From the NCBI GenBank assembly GCA_910578495.1, contig CAJTRE010000002.1, positions 53,231-117,230 of the forward strand: DNA of 64,000 bases, written 5' to 3'. This document shows, piece by piece, positions 26,009 through 34,461 of this stretch. A program made the translations under genes and the position numbers. The stretch is from an uncultured Dorea sp. Its GTDB lineage: Bacteria > Bacillota > Clostridia > Lachnospirales > Lachnospiraceae. The notes under the pieces are model-generated. The model saw nothing but the letters and a program-made list of their open reading frames with translations. It was not told the DNA's origin and ran no database searches. How positions within the stretch are numbered: the first letter of the stretch is position 1; every line of letters starts with the position of its first letter.

Positions 26009-26809
26009 ATGGGAAACTTTACAGGAAAGACAGTCATTATTACAGGTGCAGGACGAGCAGTTCTGAGTGATGGAAGATGTGGCTCCATCGGATACGGAAT
26101 CGCAACGGCATACGCAAAAGAAGGCGCTAATCTGGTAATTACAGGACGCAATGTCAAAAAACTAGAAGGCGCAAAGGAAGAACTGGAAGAGAAATATGGA
26201 ATAAAGGTGCTGATTCTGCAAGCCGATGTGTGTGCAGATGCAGATAACAAAACCGTCGTAGAAAACGTAGTAAAACAGACCGTAGACACCTTCGGCGGTA
26301 TCGATGTGCTGATCAACAACGCACAGGCATCTGCCTCCGGCGTAACACTGGCAGACCATACAACAGAGCAGTTCAATCTGGCAATGTATTCCGGTCTGTA
26401 CGCCGCCTTTTATTATATGCAGGCATGCTACCCATACCTTGCAAAGAGCAAAGGTTCTGTTATTAATTTCGCTTCTGGCGCCGGCTTATTTGGAAACTAC
26501 GGTCAATGTGCTTATGCGGCGGCAAAAGAGGGCATCCGCGGTCTGTCTCGTGTAGCCGCCACCGAATGGGGCAAGGACGGCATCAATGTCAATGTTGTCT
26601 GCCCGCTTGCATGGACCGCACAGTTGGAGCAGTTTAAAATGGCATATCCCGATGCATATGATAAAAATGTTCACATCCCTCCTATGGGACATCTGGGAGA
26701 TTCCGAACTGGAGATTGGCCGCGTATGCGTACAACTCGCTTCACCGGATTTCAAATACATGACAGGCGAAACTATCACCCTGGAGGGCGGTCTGGGCTTA
26801 AGACCGTAG
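26009..26809 (+). CDS. Short-chain dehydrogenase/reductase
   Basis: A 266-residue NAD(P)-dependent SDR. Catalytic Ser is in INFASGAG and the Tyr-Lys pair in CAYAAAKEG; the NN of DVLINNAQ is present. The coenzyme motif is unusual: TGAGRA, about nine extra residues, then SIGYGIA, which resembles FabI-type enoyl reductases, while the active site is classical YxxxK. The start is ATG 26009 with AAAGGAGA upstream; an in-frame ATG at 25985 has no ribosome binding site. It stands alone on the plus strand. The substrate is unknown; hydroxysteroid and 3-oxoacyl substrates are both possible for gut SDRs. Confidence 0.88.
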   Translation: MGNFTGKTVIITGAGRAVLSDGRCGSIGYGIATAYAKEGANLVITGRNVKKLEGAKEELEEKYGIKVLILQADVCADADNKTVVENVVKQTVDTFGGIDVLINNAQASASGVTLADHTTEQFNLAMYSGLYAAFYYMQACYPYLAKSKGSVINFASGAGLFGNYGQCAYAAAKEGIRGLSRVAATEWGKDGINVNVVCPLAWTAQLEQFKMAYPDAYDKNVHIPPMGHLGDSELEIGRVCVQLASPDFKYMTGETITLEGGLGLRP

Positions 26810-26836
26810 CGGATCCCCCGTCCAGCTCTAAAAACA

Positions 26837-26872
26837 CCACGAGGTGCTGATTCACCTTCAGCACCTCAATCA
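26837..26872. repeat. 36-bp duplicated hairpin, copy 1 (downstream of the 26866 gene)
   Basis: A perfect 10-bp stem GAGGTGCTGA/TCAGCACCTC (26841-26850 and 26858-26867) inside a 36-bp block that recurs at 27072-27107 with one mismatch. On the minus strand a TTTTT run follows 6 bases after the stem, so it may act as terminator. The same block in another frame still reads VIEVLKVNQHLV, so it is a duplicated piece of coding sequence. Confidence 0.8.
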
Positions 26873-27240
26873 CATCTTCGCATCACTACGCCTATAATTT
26901 CTCTATCTCTACGCACTTCCAGCACTTTCGCTGTATTTCCATTTTTGTTCCATAGTCTTTCAAGCTGTAGGTTAGCAAGCCGCCATATTTTTGCTTCTTC
27001 TTTTTTCTTATCCGTTTCTTCTGCCAAAACACTCAGCCATTCTTCCGGCACTTGGTTCACCCCTAAAGCCGCCACGAGGTGCTGATTTACCTTCAGCACC
27101 TCAATCAAATATTCCATATATCCGGGTGGAAAGAGGGTTTCTCTGGAAAGATACAGTTCCACTTCTCCCGCTCCCGTACCGGTAACTTTTTCTACTACGT
27201 CCGGTGCAAGAATACTAAACTCGTGCCTTTCTCTTTCCAT
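26866..27240 (-). CDS. Short protein of unknown function, possibly truncated
   Basis: A 124-residue charged soluble protein with segments MERERHEFSILAPDVVEKV, YMEYLIEVLKVNQHLVAALGV and a C-terminal KKKEEAKIWRLANLQLERLW coiled region. I do not recognise it. Its internal LIEVLKVNQHLV block is duplicated just after its stop codon, which points to an unequal duplication or a shortened multi-repeat gene. The ribosome binding site is poor (no clear AGGAGG). It may be a degenerate member of a mobile or nuclease-type family. Confidence 0.5.
   Translation of the reverse strand: MERERHEFSILAPDVVEKVTGTGAGEVELYLSRETLFPPGYMEYLIEVLKVNQHLVAALGVNQVPEEWLSVLAEETDKKKEEAKIWRLANLQLERLWNKNGNTAKVLEVRRDREIIGVVMRRCD
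27072..27107. repeat. 36-bp duplicated hairpin, copy 2 (inside the 26866 gene)
   Basis: Matches 26837-26872 at 35 of 36 positions. Here it is in frame and encodes LIEVLKVNQHLVA on the minus strand, with the same perfect 10-bp stem (27076-27085 and 27093-27102). Confidence 0.85.
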
Positions 27241-27306
27241 ATGCTTCGCCCCTCTTTTCTGTCATCCCGTTCTTCTTGTGCAAAATCGTAACTCTTCAGC
27301 AAAAAC

Positions 27307-29418
27307 CTAATCCAGTCCCAATGTACTCCTTACAGTTTTCAAAGATTTACGATACATCATATATTGGTAAATAGCTGCCAGAACAGAAGTTACAAGAGCA
27401 ATTACCATAATCTTTCTCTCATAGTCTAAGAATACTTTATCATTTCCCCACAAAATCATATACTGATACCCCATCGCTACTACAATACCAATAATAGTAG
27501 AAAGCACATACACTTTGGAAATCTGCTTTTTCAAAAGCCATCTTCTGTAAGATTTATCGGCGCCCAGTTTCTTAATATCCTCGAAAATCTGTGCATTACT
27601 GCCACCCACATCCTGACTTCTGGTGTAACCGATAATTCCTACGGCGGCGAAACAAATCACAGACACATAGATAAACATCATAAAACGTACTGCATTTCCA
27701 AGAATGGTCTGCTGATCAAGAAGTGGTGTGAGAAGTGGTTTGTACAGCCAGTCCGTAGATTTCGCAGGCATCTCAGGATCAACAATCGCCCCTATCATAT
27801 CTTCCTCATTGATCTCTTTATCCCATGTCTTCTGTTGTGAATTATAATACTCCATCACATCCATATTCTCGGACATTCTGAGTACAAATTCCTTGTATAG
27901 CTCTGTGGCAAATGCAATCTCATTCTTAGAATCTTTCGTATCAAACAACACCTGTGTACCCATTTTTTCTGTTGGCAGTCCTTTTGAAAGTTTGAGGTAA
28001 TCTTTGTCATTTAATACCACTCTTGCATCTTTGCCAAGTCCATTATTTGGTGTAAGAATTAAAGAAGTATACTCTGTATTCCCCTTATAGCTAAGTTCCA
28101 TTTTCTCACCATCGGCAGCGTAGAGCGCACTCATGTCATCAAAAGAAAACCATGTACTTTCCACACTGTTTTTCGACTGAATCAGATAATAGCCGCCCTG
28201 TGGTATATCCAGTTTATTACCGGTCAGCTTTTCATAATTGGAAGCGCTGATACAATCATATTCAGAGTAAGTTTCATAAACATCTTCTGTTATGTTACCG
28301 TCATCATCAGCGTTACGCTCCACACCATTTCCTACGATGGAAGCATATTCTGTCTCTCGGTAATTCTCTACTTCTACATTATGCTTTTTCGCCAGTTCAT
28401 AAATCTCATCTTTTGCCGGCTCTTTTGCATCATTTAGATACCGGTAAGAATAATCATCTTGATAAGCCGCTTCTGTTGCGGCCTGACTTCCTGTCATAGA
28501 CGGCACATAAGAAATAGAGTACAGACCGCCCACAATAAGCAAGGTAATAACCAGCATATTTTTCACAATAGAACTTCCCTGGAACTTTAACATTCCGTAA
28601 TTTAATAAATTGTTATAATATTTCTGAGGATTCCGTCCTCTCTGGTGACAGGAAACCGAATACACCAAAATCCGATACAGACCAATGATTGTCAACAGAT
28701 AAAATCCATTTGTCCAACCGCCAAGAACTTTTCCTGCCGCCTGTGCTACAATAATGGATAAGAAATATCCAAGAAATATTCCTGCAAAAGTAAGGATAAG
28801 ACCGGAAACCAGATAGCTCTTTGTCACAGATTTACGCATAGGCTCCTGTTTTCTCTGTTCGTTGATAACATCCATAATATTCGTCCGCTTCATTGCCTGC
28901 CTTGTAAGGACTATGGCAAGCAGAAGAAGCAAAAGTCCATAAACCACAGAACCTACAATACTTATAATAGAAAAGCCAAATGGAACGTCATTTACACCTT
29001 CCGTAATCATCTCCATCATCTTTCCCACAATCAGCGCCGCCACACCGCCGCACAAGATTCCCTCCAGTACATAAACACTGATCATTCGGGACATTTCTGT
29101 AAAAAGAGCGCCGGATAACATCCCTTTCTCCGCTCCAAGCGCCATAAAGATTCCAATCTCACGACTTTTATATCTGAGGAACCGTCTTATTGCATACCAC
29201 ACAAACATGGTACATCCTGTCACTGCTATTCCTAAATTTAAGTATGCCATTTTCCCAGTGTCTCCGCCTTCCGGCATTGCTCTTTGCGCCAGCGGAGAAT
29301 ACATCATCATCAAATAAGAAGATACCAGCATCATGGCAAATACCACGCAAAACTGAAACTGTCTATAGTCTTTTTTATTTCTTTTTCTAAGTCTGCTCCA
29401 AAGTACACTAAGCGTCAT
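27307..29418 (-). CDS. ABC transporter permease, FtsX/BceB type
   Basis: About 703 residues with ten predicted transmembrane helices in the BceB layout: 1+3 helices, a pair, a large extracellular domain (about 310-560, with little hydrophobicity), then 3 more. BceAB-type transporters sense or remove cell-wall-active peptides. I choose ATG 29418, overlapping the ATPase stop (29420) closely; an in-frame ATG at 29433 is also possible. It pairs with the ATPase at 29420-30163. A LytTR/GHKL two-component system is encoded divergently, instead of the BceRS type usual for such transporters. Confidence 0.9.
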   Translation of the reverse strand: MTLSVLWSRLRKRNKKDYRQFQFCVVFAMMLVSSYLMMMYSPLAQRAMPEGGDTGKMAYLNLGIAVTGCTMFVWYAIRRFLRYKSREIGIFMALGAEKGMLSGALFTEMSRMISVYVLEGILCGGVAALIVGKMMEMITEGVNDVPFGFSIISIVGSVVYGLLLLLLAIVLTRQAMKRTNIMDVINEQRKQEPMRKSVTKSYLVSGLILTFAGIFLGYFLSIIVAQAAGKVLGGWTNGFYLLTIIGLYRILVYSVSCHQRGRNPQKYYNNLLNYGMLKFQGSSIVKNMLVITLLIVGGLYSISYVPSMTGSQAATEAAYQDDYSYRYLNDAKEPAKDEIYELAKKHNVEVENYRETEYASIVGNGVERNADDDGNITEDVYETYSEYDCISASNYEKLTGNKLDIPQGGYYLIQSKNSVESTWFSFDDMSALYAADGEKMELSYKGNTEYTSLILTPNNGLGKDARVVLNDKDYLKLSKGLPTEKMGTQVLFDTKDSKNEIAFATELYKEFVLRMSENMDVMEYYNSQQKTWDKEINEEDMIGAIVDPEMPAKSTDWLYKPLLTPLLDQQTILGNAVRFMMFIYVSVICFAAVGIIGYTRSQDVGGSNAQIFEDIKKLGADKSYRRWLLKKQISKVYVLSTIIGIVVAMGYQYMILWGNDKVFLDYERKIMVIALVTSVLAAIYQYMMYRKSLKTVRSTLGLD

Positions 29419-29419
29419 C

Positions 29420-30163
29420 TTACTCACCACCATTCAAATCTCTTAATACATCCAATAATTCTTCCAAAAAGGCTTTACGGTCTCCCTTGTTCACAAGGTC
29501 TGTGTACACCGTTCCATCCTTCATCACAATCACACGATCACAGTAGCTTGCAGAAAAGCTATCATGTGTCACCATAAATGTTGTGGCATTTAACTCTTTC
29601 TGCGCCTCTAAAAAGGCGCCGATAACTGCCTCACTGGAACGGCTGTCTAAGTTTCCCGTAGGCTCATCTGCCAGAATTAAGAATGGATCGTTCATCAAAG
29701 CTCTTGCTACTGCTGTTCTCTGCTTTTGCCCGCCGGAGATTTCTGCCGGAAATTTATTGGCAATCTGATCGATTCCAAACATACTAAGAAGCCCTTTTGC
29801 TTTTTGCTCCATTACTTTATAGGACTCTTTTCTGATTACTTTCGGTACACATACATTTTCCATAATATTCAGTCCATCTAACAACATAAAATCCTGAAAT
29901 ACGAATCCTAACTTTTCATTTCTTACTTTCGCAATCTGTTTTTCATCCAGCGCAGATAAGTTCACATTTTTCAACCTTATTTCTCCTTTATCATAAGGAA
30001 TAAAGCAAGAAATACAGTTGAGAAGCGTCGTCTTTCCAGAACCGGATGGTCCCATTACCGCTACAAATTCTCCCTCTTCCACTTCAAATGATACGTCCTT
30101 TAACACTTCATATTTTGTCTTTCCCGTCTGGTAACTTTTATACAAATGCTCTACTTTTAACAT
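29420..30163 (-). CDS. ABC transporter ATP-binding protein (MacB/BceA type)
   Basis: About 247 residues: Walker A GPSGSGKTTLL, Q-loop VFQDFMLL, signature ISGGQKQRTAVARAL, Walker B LILADEPTGNLD, and the H-loop His in VTHDSFSASYCDR. The start is ATG 30163 (GGAGAGGG upstream); 31 in-frame codons upstream show no homology. It drives the FtsX-type permease that follows. The divergent gap to the regulator gene holds an ATGTCAA/TTGACAT dyad. Confidence 0.95.
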   Translation of the reverse strand: MLKVEHLYKSYQTGKTKYEVLKDVSFEVEEGEFVAVMGPSGSGKTTLLNCISCFIPYDKGEIRLKNVNLSALDEKQIAKVRNEKLGFVFQDFMLLDGLNIMENVCVPKVIRKESYKVMEQKAKGLLSMFGIDQIANKFPAEISGGQKQRTAVARALMNDPFLILADEPTGNLDSRSSEAVIGAFLEAQKELNATTFMVTHDSFSASYCDRVIVMKDGTVYTDLVNKGDRKAFLEELLDVLRDLNGGE

Positions 30164-30240
30164 CTTTCCCTCTCCTTTTCGCCTTTGTTTTAACTGATTC
30201 TTATTGTAAATATTTCCGGCACTTTTTTCTATCTTTCTCC

Positions 30241-30256
30241 ATGTCAAGTTTGACAT
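30241..30256. promoter_or_regulatory. Dyad in the divergent region between ABC and LytTR genes
   Basis: ATGTCAA and TTGACAT form 7-bp arms separated by 2 bases. The regulator promoter TTGTAA (30262-30267) and TATAAT (30285-30290, 17-bp spacing) lies just to the right. A regulator bound here could control both directions. Confidence 0.45.
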
Positions 30257-30327
30257 TTTAATTGTAATTTTTGGTACACTTTGTTATAATCGGAACGTAC
30301 ATTTATACAGAAAGGCATAATGACATC

Positions 30328-31029
30328 ATGTTAGAACTTGTACTTTGTGATGATGAAAAAATATATCGAAATGATCTGAAAAAGATTCTCGGCACAGACT
30401 TAGAACTGTCGGGAATCGATTATCGTGTAACCGAATTTTCCTGTGGGGAGGAACTCCTTGCAGGCAGTTCCAACAACGGTTCTCAGATCATTTTTTTAGA
30501 TATTGAGATGAAAGATTTAGATGGTATAGAAACTGCAAAAAAACTGCGGGCACGTAACAGCCATGCCGTTATCATCTTTGTCACTTCTTATCCGGACTTT
30601 GTATTTCAGGGTTATGAAGTGCGGGCGCTCAATTATATTATGAAGTCTTATAAACCGGAAAAAATCATAGAAGTCTTGCATAAAGCAATGGAAGAACTGG
30701 AAGTTTCAACGGAAAAATATTATGTAGTCGAACAGCGTTCCGGCACGATTCGGATTCCTCTCAGCCGGATTCGTTATTTTTCCAGCGACAAACGGCTGAT
30801 TCACGTAGTCACCGATACGGAAACGTATGAATTTTATGGCAAGCTAAGTGACTTAGAGACAAAATTATCCAATGCTTTTGTGCGTATTCACAATCGGTAT
30901 TTGATTCATTTGAAATACTTAAATGAAATTCAGGGCAGCCAGGCTATCGTAGACGGAGAGGCCCTTCCAGTGAGCAAGTCATGCAAATCTGCGCTCTCCA
31001 TTGCATTTGCCAAATTCATGCTCCATTAA
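30328..31029 (+). CDS. LytTR-family response regulator
   Basis: About 233 residues. Receiver domain: ELVLCDDEKIY acidic pocket, phosphoacceptor Asp in IIFLDIEMKDLDG, and FVTSYPDFVFQGYEV. LytTR DNA-binding domain: IRYFSSDKRLIHVVT and FVRIHNRYLIHLKY. The start is ATG 30328 (AGAAAGG upstream, rather far). The class is AgrA/VirR-like, usually controlling peptide, bacteriocin or transporter genes. It forms an operon with the GHKL kinase after 28 bp and faces the ABC transporter, the obvious target. Confidence 0.93.
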   Translation: MLELVLCDDEKIYRNDLKKILGTDLELSGIDYRVTEFSCGEELLAGSSNNGSQIIFLDIEMKDLDGIETAKKLRARNSHAVIIFVTSYPDFVFQGYEVRALNYIMKSYKPEKIIEVLHKAMEELEVSTEKYYVVEQRSGTIRIPLSRIRYFSSDKRLIHVVTDTETYEFYGKLSDLETKLSNAFVRIHNRYLIHLKYLNEIQGSQAIVDGEALPVSKSCKSALSIAFAKFMLH

Positions 31030-31057
31030 TAGATCTTCTTTTTGCGAGGTATTTAGG

Positions 31058-32368
31058 ATGTTTTCTTTATTTTCTTTAGGTAATATAGAAATGGTAGTTA
31101 CAACATTTATCAGCTTCTTTTTTGGATATACATTATTCTTGGTAACGAAAAGTTTTCTTACGCCAAGATGGACGCATCCATTTGTCTCTTTCGTAATTAT
31201 ATGCCTGTTGTTCTGCTGTGCGAACATTGTTGTGTATCCAGAAGAACTGACAGGAACTACAAGCTTTTTCTTTTGTTTTATATTGATTTTGATGGTATTT
31301 TTCAAAAACAAATGGTATTTAAAGCTATCTGCGGCAATTTTAATCTTCCCTGTAGTTGTTTCCATAAATTATATTTTACAGGACATCGGTTCTTTAATCT
31401 GGCAGTTCGTCTATAACGAACAGATGTCTGATATTGAACAGACAGTGCTGCATACCATTACTTTAGCCTTACGTATTCCGCTTTGGTACGGTATCTACCG
31501 CCTGATTAAAAGCTGGATTCCTTACACAGTAAAAACACTGGTCCCCCGCATGTGGATGGTGCTTGATCTGGTGGCGCTGACGTCTTTTGTCGGAGTCGTA
31601 ACCGTCATCCATCACACAAATACAATTGTCTCCTACACTGCTTATCCGGCCTGTATAGCCAGCATTATCACCACTCTTGGATGCTGCTATCTTTGTACAT
31701 ACATGGCCAAAACCGTACAGGCAGATATGGCGCTTGAGACCATTCAATATCAGCAGTCTTATTATGAGGAACTGGAACAAAACCAACAGACCATCCGCAG
31801 GCTCCGCCATGATATGAAAAATCATCTGAATATTATCGGTACTTTTCTCCGAAATAAAGAAACTGATAAAGCAATACAGTATTTGAAAGACTTAAATCAA
31901 GAGTTTACATCCAATCTTCGAGTATATTGTCCCAACGGAATCGTAAATGCGATTTTAAACAATAAAGAGCAGATTGCTCTGGACGCCAATATTCAATGTA
32001 ATTTTCAAATAGACCTTGCACAATCGCCAAATATTGAAGATGTGGACTTATGCTCAATTTTGGGAAATACGCTGGACAATGCCATTGAAGCGCTCCGGAA
32101 GATGCCGGAAATCTCCAAACGGTCGCTGGCTGTGAAAGCCAGATATACCGATGGCTTTTTCAGCTATGAAATCAAAAATGCAAAAGTAAACGAGATTGCC
32201 ATAGATCATGGACAGTTTATCACTGATAAAACAGATAAAAGATCTCATGGAATCGGGCTTCGAAGTGTGAAAAATATTGTGGAAAAATACGGCGGTGAGA
32301 TAGATATTTCTTATACGAAAGATACCTTTACCGTAACAATAATGATACAAGATAATACGGTAAAATAA
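31058..32368 (+). CDS. GHKL sensor histidine kinase (AgrC/VirS-like)
   Basis: About 436 residues. Six to seven transmembrane segments occupy residues 10-215, then a coiled linker (ETIQYQQSYYEELEQNQQTI), the phosphoacceptor motif RRLRHDMKNHLNIIG, and a GHKL ATPase with LGNTLDNAIEAL and SHGIGLRSVKNIVEKYGG. The start is ATG 31058 with GAGG 8 bases upstream. It is paired with the LytTR regulator just before it. The ligand is probably an extracellular peptide by analogy with AgrC, but no propeptide gene is visible beside it. Confidence 0.92.
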   Translation: MFSLFSLGNIEMVVTTFISFFFGYTLFLVTKSFLTPRWTHPFVSFVIICLLFCCANIVVYPEELTGTTSFFFCFILILMVFFKNKWYLKLSAAILIFPVVVSINYILQDIGSLIWQFVYNEQMSDIEQTVLHTITLALRIPLWYGIYRLIKSWIPYTVKTLVPRMWMVLDLVALTSFVGVVTVIHHTNTIVSYTAYPACIASIITTLGCCYLCTYMAKTVQADMALETIQYQQSYYEELEQNQQTIRRLRHDMKNHLNIIGTFLRNKETDKAIQYLKDLNQEFTSNLRVYCPNGIVNAILNNKEQIALDANIQCNFQIDLAQSPNIEDVDLCSILGNTLDNAIEALRKMPEISKRSLAVKARYTDGFFSYEIKNAKVNEIAIDHGQFITDKTDKRSHGIGLRSVKNIVEKYGGEIDISYTKDTFTVTIMIQDNTVK

Positions 32369-32392
32369 CGGCTGTCATTTTAATGACAGCCG
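32369..32392. terminator. Convergent terminator hairpin overlapping a stop codon
   Basis: CGGCTGTCAT and ATGACAGCCG form a perfect 10-bp stem with a 4-base loop. It begins one base after the kinase stop on the plus strand, and contains the final codons and stop of the Cys-rich gene on the minus strand. T-runs are short, so it may act partly by structure. Confidence 0.7.
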
Positions 32393-32517
32393 CCGCATGT
32401 TCCACAATCCCCGCTGCAATGGCAGGTCTTGCCCTTCTTTTTATCTCTGATAATTTTGCTAACTGCCAGAACAATTCCTCCGGCAACTAATAATCCTACT
32501 AAAATTGTTGCAAACAT
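32380..32517 (-). CDS. FeoB-associated-type Cys-rich small membrane protein
   Basis: A 45-residue protein starting MFATILVGLLVAGG: one transmembrane helix (2-20), a basic stretch IIRDKKKGK, then a Cys/His tail ending CGTCGGCH with five cysteines in all. This is the pattern of the FeoB-associated Cys-rich family, thought to assist Fe(II) uptake. AGGAGG lies 6 bases before ATG 32517. No feoA or feoB is in the window, so it is an orphan here. It is too short for routine calling but the start, frame and family pattern agree. Confidence 0.85.
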   Translation of the reverse strand: MFATILVGLLVAGGIVLAVSKIIRDKKKGKTCHCSGDCGTCGGCH

Positions 32518-32585
32518 CGTTTCCTCCTAAATCAATCTCTTACTCCATTGATAATGTTCCATATCTACATGTCCATTGACAAATT

Positions 32586-34130
32586 TCACAGCCACTTTTC
32601 TACTATTTTAGTAGCTATGTTTTTCCGAAATGCCTCGTCATGTTCTACAAATATCATCGTTGGTTTATATGCCAGAATCAACTCTTCTATCTGGATTCTG
32701 GACAATACATCAATATAATTAAGCGGCTCATCCCACACATAGATGTGCGCCTGTTCGCACAGACTTCTGGCAAGCAGCACTTTCTTCTTCTGTCCGGCGC
32801 TATAGTATCTGACATCCTTTTCAAATTGTTCCCGTTTTAAATCAAGCTTACGCAATATAGACTTAAATAAACTTTCATCAATCTCCTTTTCCTTAGCAAT
32901 CTCCCTCAGACTGCCTGTTAAGAAAGAGGTATCCTGAGACACATAAGAAAGCTTGATTCCGCTTCCCACCTGGCAAAAACCTGTGTAATGAAGTTGTTCC
33001 TTCAGCTTGGAAACTTCGGCTGGCTGCATGGTGTCTTTCTCCCCGTTTCTGCTTGCACAATCCAGAATAAATTTCAACATACTGGATTTGCCACAACCGT
33101 TCGTCCCTGAAAGACAGACGCGGTCTCCCTGACGTACTTCAAAACTAATGCCGCCGCACACTTTATTTTCCCCATAGGAAATGCTCACATCCTTCACTTC
33201 CACTAAGCGGTCTGTGTGATATTTGAGCGGATACAACTTAAGGGTGTCTGCCGTTTCTATATTTTTCAGAAGTTTAGATTTATCCTCTGCCGCCTGCTGC
33301 CTTCTGGCTTCCAATGTCTTGGAGCGTTTCATCATCTTTGCAGCTTTATGTCCGATAAACCCTCTATCCGGACGAAGTCCTGCCACCCGCTGTCCTTTCT
33401 TACTTTTTTCAACTTGATCAGACCATCCGCCTGCCTGTCTTGATGCCGCTTCTAAACGCTTTACTTCTCCCCTTAACTTCTCGTTTTGCACCATTTCCAT
33501 ATGATCCTGCGCCTCTTTATTGGCATACCATGAGGAAAAGTTCCCTTTCTGCACTTCAATATTCATCTTATTAATAGACAAAATATGGTCTACACAACGA
33601 TCCAAAAACATACGATCATGAGAAACAAGGATAAACCCTTTTTTCTTATTCAGATACTCAGCCACTAACCGTCTTGCATCCGTATCCAGATGATTGGTCG
33701 GCTCGTCAATCAGTAGGAACTTATGATCCCCAAGAAATAACGCCGCCAGCAATACTTTCGTCTGCTCCCCATGGCTCAGCGTGGAAAATGGACGATACAG
33801 AACTTCTATATCCACCTTCAAAAGATTTAGTTCCTTGAATAATCTCCACTCCTCCAGCTCCGGCAATTTTTCTTCCACCACTTCCAGCGTCATGCGCTCC
33901 TTATGCTCTACCGGGTATGGAAAATATTCAAACGTGACACCAGACGATATCGTCCCCTGATACTCATATTTCCCGAGAAGAAGATTCAAAAACGTCGTCT
34001 TCCCCCGCCCGTTTCTCCCGGTAAAGCCAAGTTTCCAGTCCGTATCCAGTTGAAAGGATACATTTTCAAATACATTTTCGTAGCTGCCCTCATAGGCAAA
34101 CGTCAAATTCACAACATCTATCAGTGACAT
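32586..34130 (-). CDS. ABC-F ribosomal protection-type ATPase, Lsa-like
   Basis: About 514 residues, two ABC domains and no membrane segments. First domain: Walker A GRNGRGKTTFL, signature LSHGEQTKVLLA, Walker B LLIDEPTNHLD. The interdomain linker has GWSDQVEKSKKG and GFIGHKAAKMMKRSKTLEAR, strongly reminiscent of Lsa(A)/Vga-type proteins that protect ribosomes from lincosamide, streptogramin A and pleuromutilin drugs. Second domain: GTNGCGKSSML, YSAGQKKKVLLARSL, and a changed Walker B (IYVWDEPLNYID). I place the start at ATG 34130; a run of nine Gs lies 7 bases upstream and serves as ribosome binding site. Resistance itself is inferred. Confidence 0.85.
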   Translation of the reverse strand: MSLIDVVNLTFAYEGSYENVFENVSFQLDTDWKLGFTGRNGRGKTTFLNLLLGKYEYQGTISSGVTFEYFPYPVEHKERMTLEVVEEKLPELEEWRLFKELNLLKVDIEVLYRPFSTLSHGEQTKVLLAALFLGDHKFLLIDEPTNHLDTDARRLVAEYLNKKKGFILVSHDRMFLDRCVDHILSINKMNIEVQKGNFSSWYANKEAQDHMEMVQNEKLRGEVKRLEAASRQAGGWSDQVEKSKKGQRVAGLRPDRGFIGHKAAKMMKRSKTLEARRQQAAEDKSKLLKNIETADTLKLYPLKYHTDRLVEVKDVSISYGENKVCGGISFEVRQGDRVCLSGTNGCGKSSMLKFILDCASRNGEKDTMQPAEVSKLKEQLHYTGFCQVGSGIKLSYVSQDTSFLTGSLREIAKEKEIDESLFKSILRKLDLKREQFEKDVRYYSAGQKKKVLLARSLCEQAHIYVWDEPLNYIDVLSRIQIEELILAYKPTMIFVEHDEAFRKNIATKIVEKWL

Positions 34131-34201
34131 ATGCATACCCCCCCCCAAACAATCCCATATAATACAAATAACCACAGGAAAGTTACTTCCTGTGGTTTCA
34201 T
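34121..34201 (-). promoter_or_regulatory. Leader of the ABC-F gene: hairpin, overlapping short ORF and G9 tract
   Basis: On the minus strand an 11-bp perfect hairpin AACCACAGGAA/TTCCTGTGGTT (34170-34197) precedes the gene. A 26-codon ORF (ATG 34201 to TGA 34121, MKPQEVTFLWLF...) runs through the hairpin and overlaps the ABC-F start by 10 bases. A tract of nine Gs (34138-34146) is the ribosome binding site. ABC-F resistance genes are often controlled by translation-dependent attenuation. The short ORF itself has only a weak ribosome binding site. Confidence 0.5.
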
Positions 34202-34461
34202 ACGCATACACACGCCCTGTCTCCAAGTATCCTAAGGCGCTCTCTACTTCTATATCTGTATTCGAGTCTATGTCTGAATGAATCCTTCACTTTCCTGGTT
34301 CGCACAACAAAACAAAAACGGGAGTTTTTCCGTCTTTCTCTCATTATGCAGTTCAATTAACGATTAGCAAGAAATAGTCTTCATCCTTTCATCTCCAATT
34401 CTTATATATTCTTTTTCATAGAGAGAATATCATATATGGAAGTTTTGGTCAACCTATTTTC
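34202..34461 (-). other. Intergenic region between rsmH and the ABC-F leader
   Basis: About 260 bp with no credible gene. A weak ACGG/CCGT hairpin at 34318-34333 is followed on the minus strand by TTTTGTTTTG and may end rsmH transcripts. The promoter of the ABC-F gene should also lie here; I cannot place it with confidence. Confidence 0.4.

Noticed and set aside
26837..27107. CRISPR-like repeats in the 26.8-27.1 kb region
   Set aside because: Only two copies, about 200 bp apart, one in frame inside a gene; no spacers or cas genes.
34318..34333. Terminator of rsmH as a firm feature
   Set aside because: The stem is only four base pairs, so it is mentioned within the intergenic entry but not called separately.
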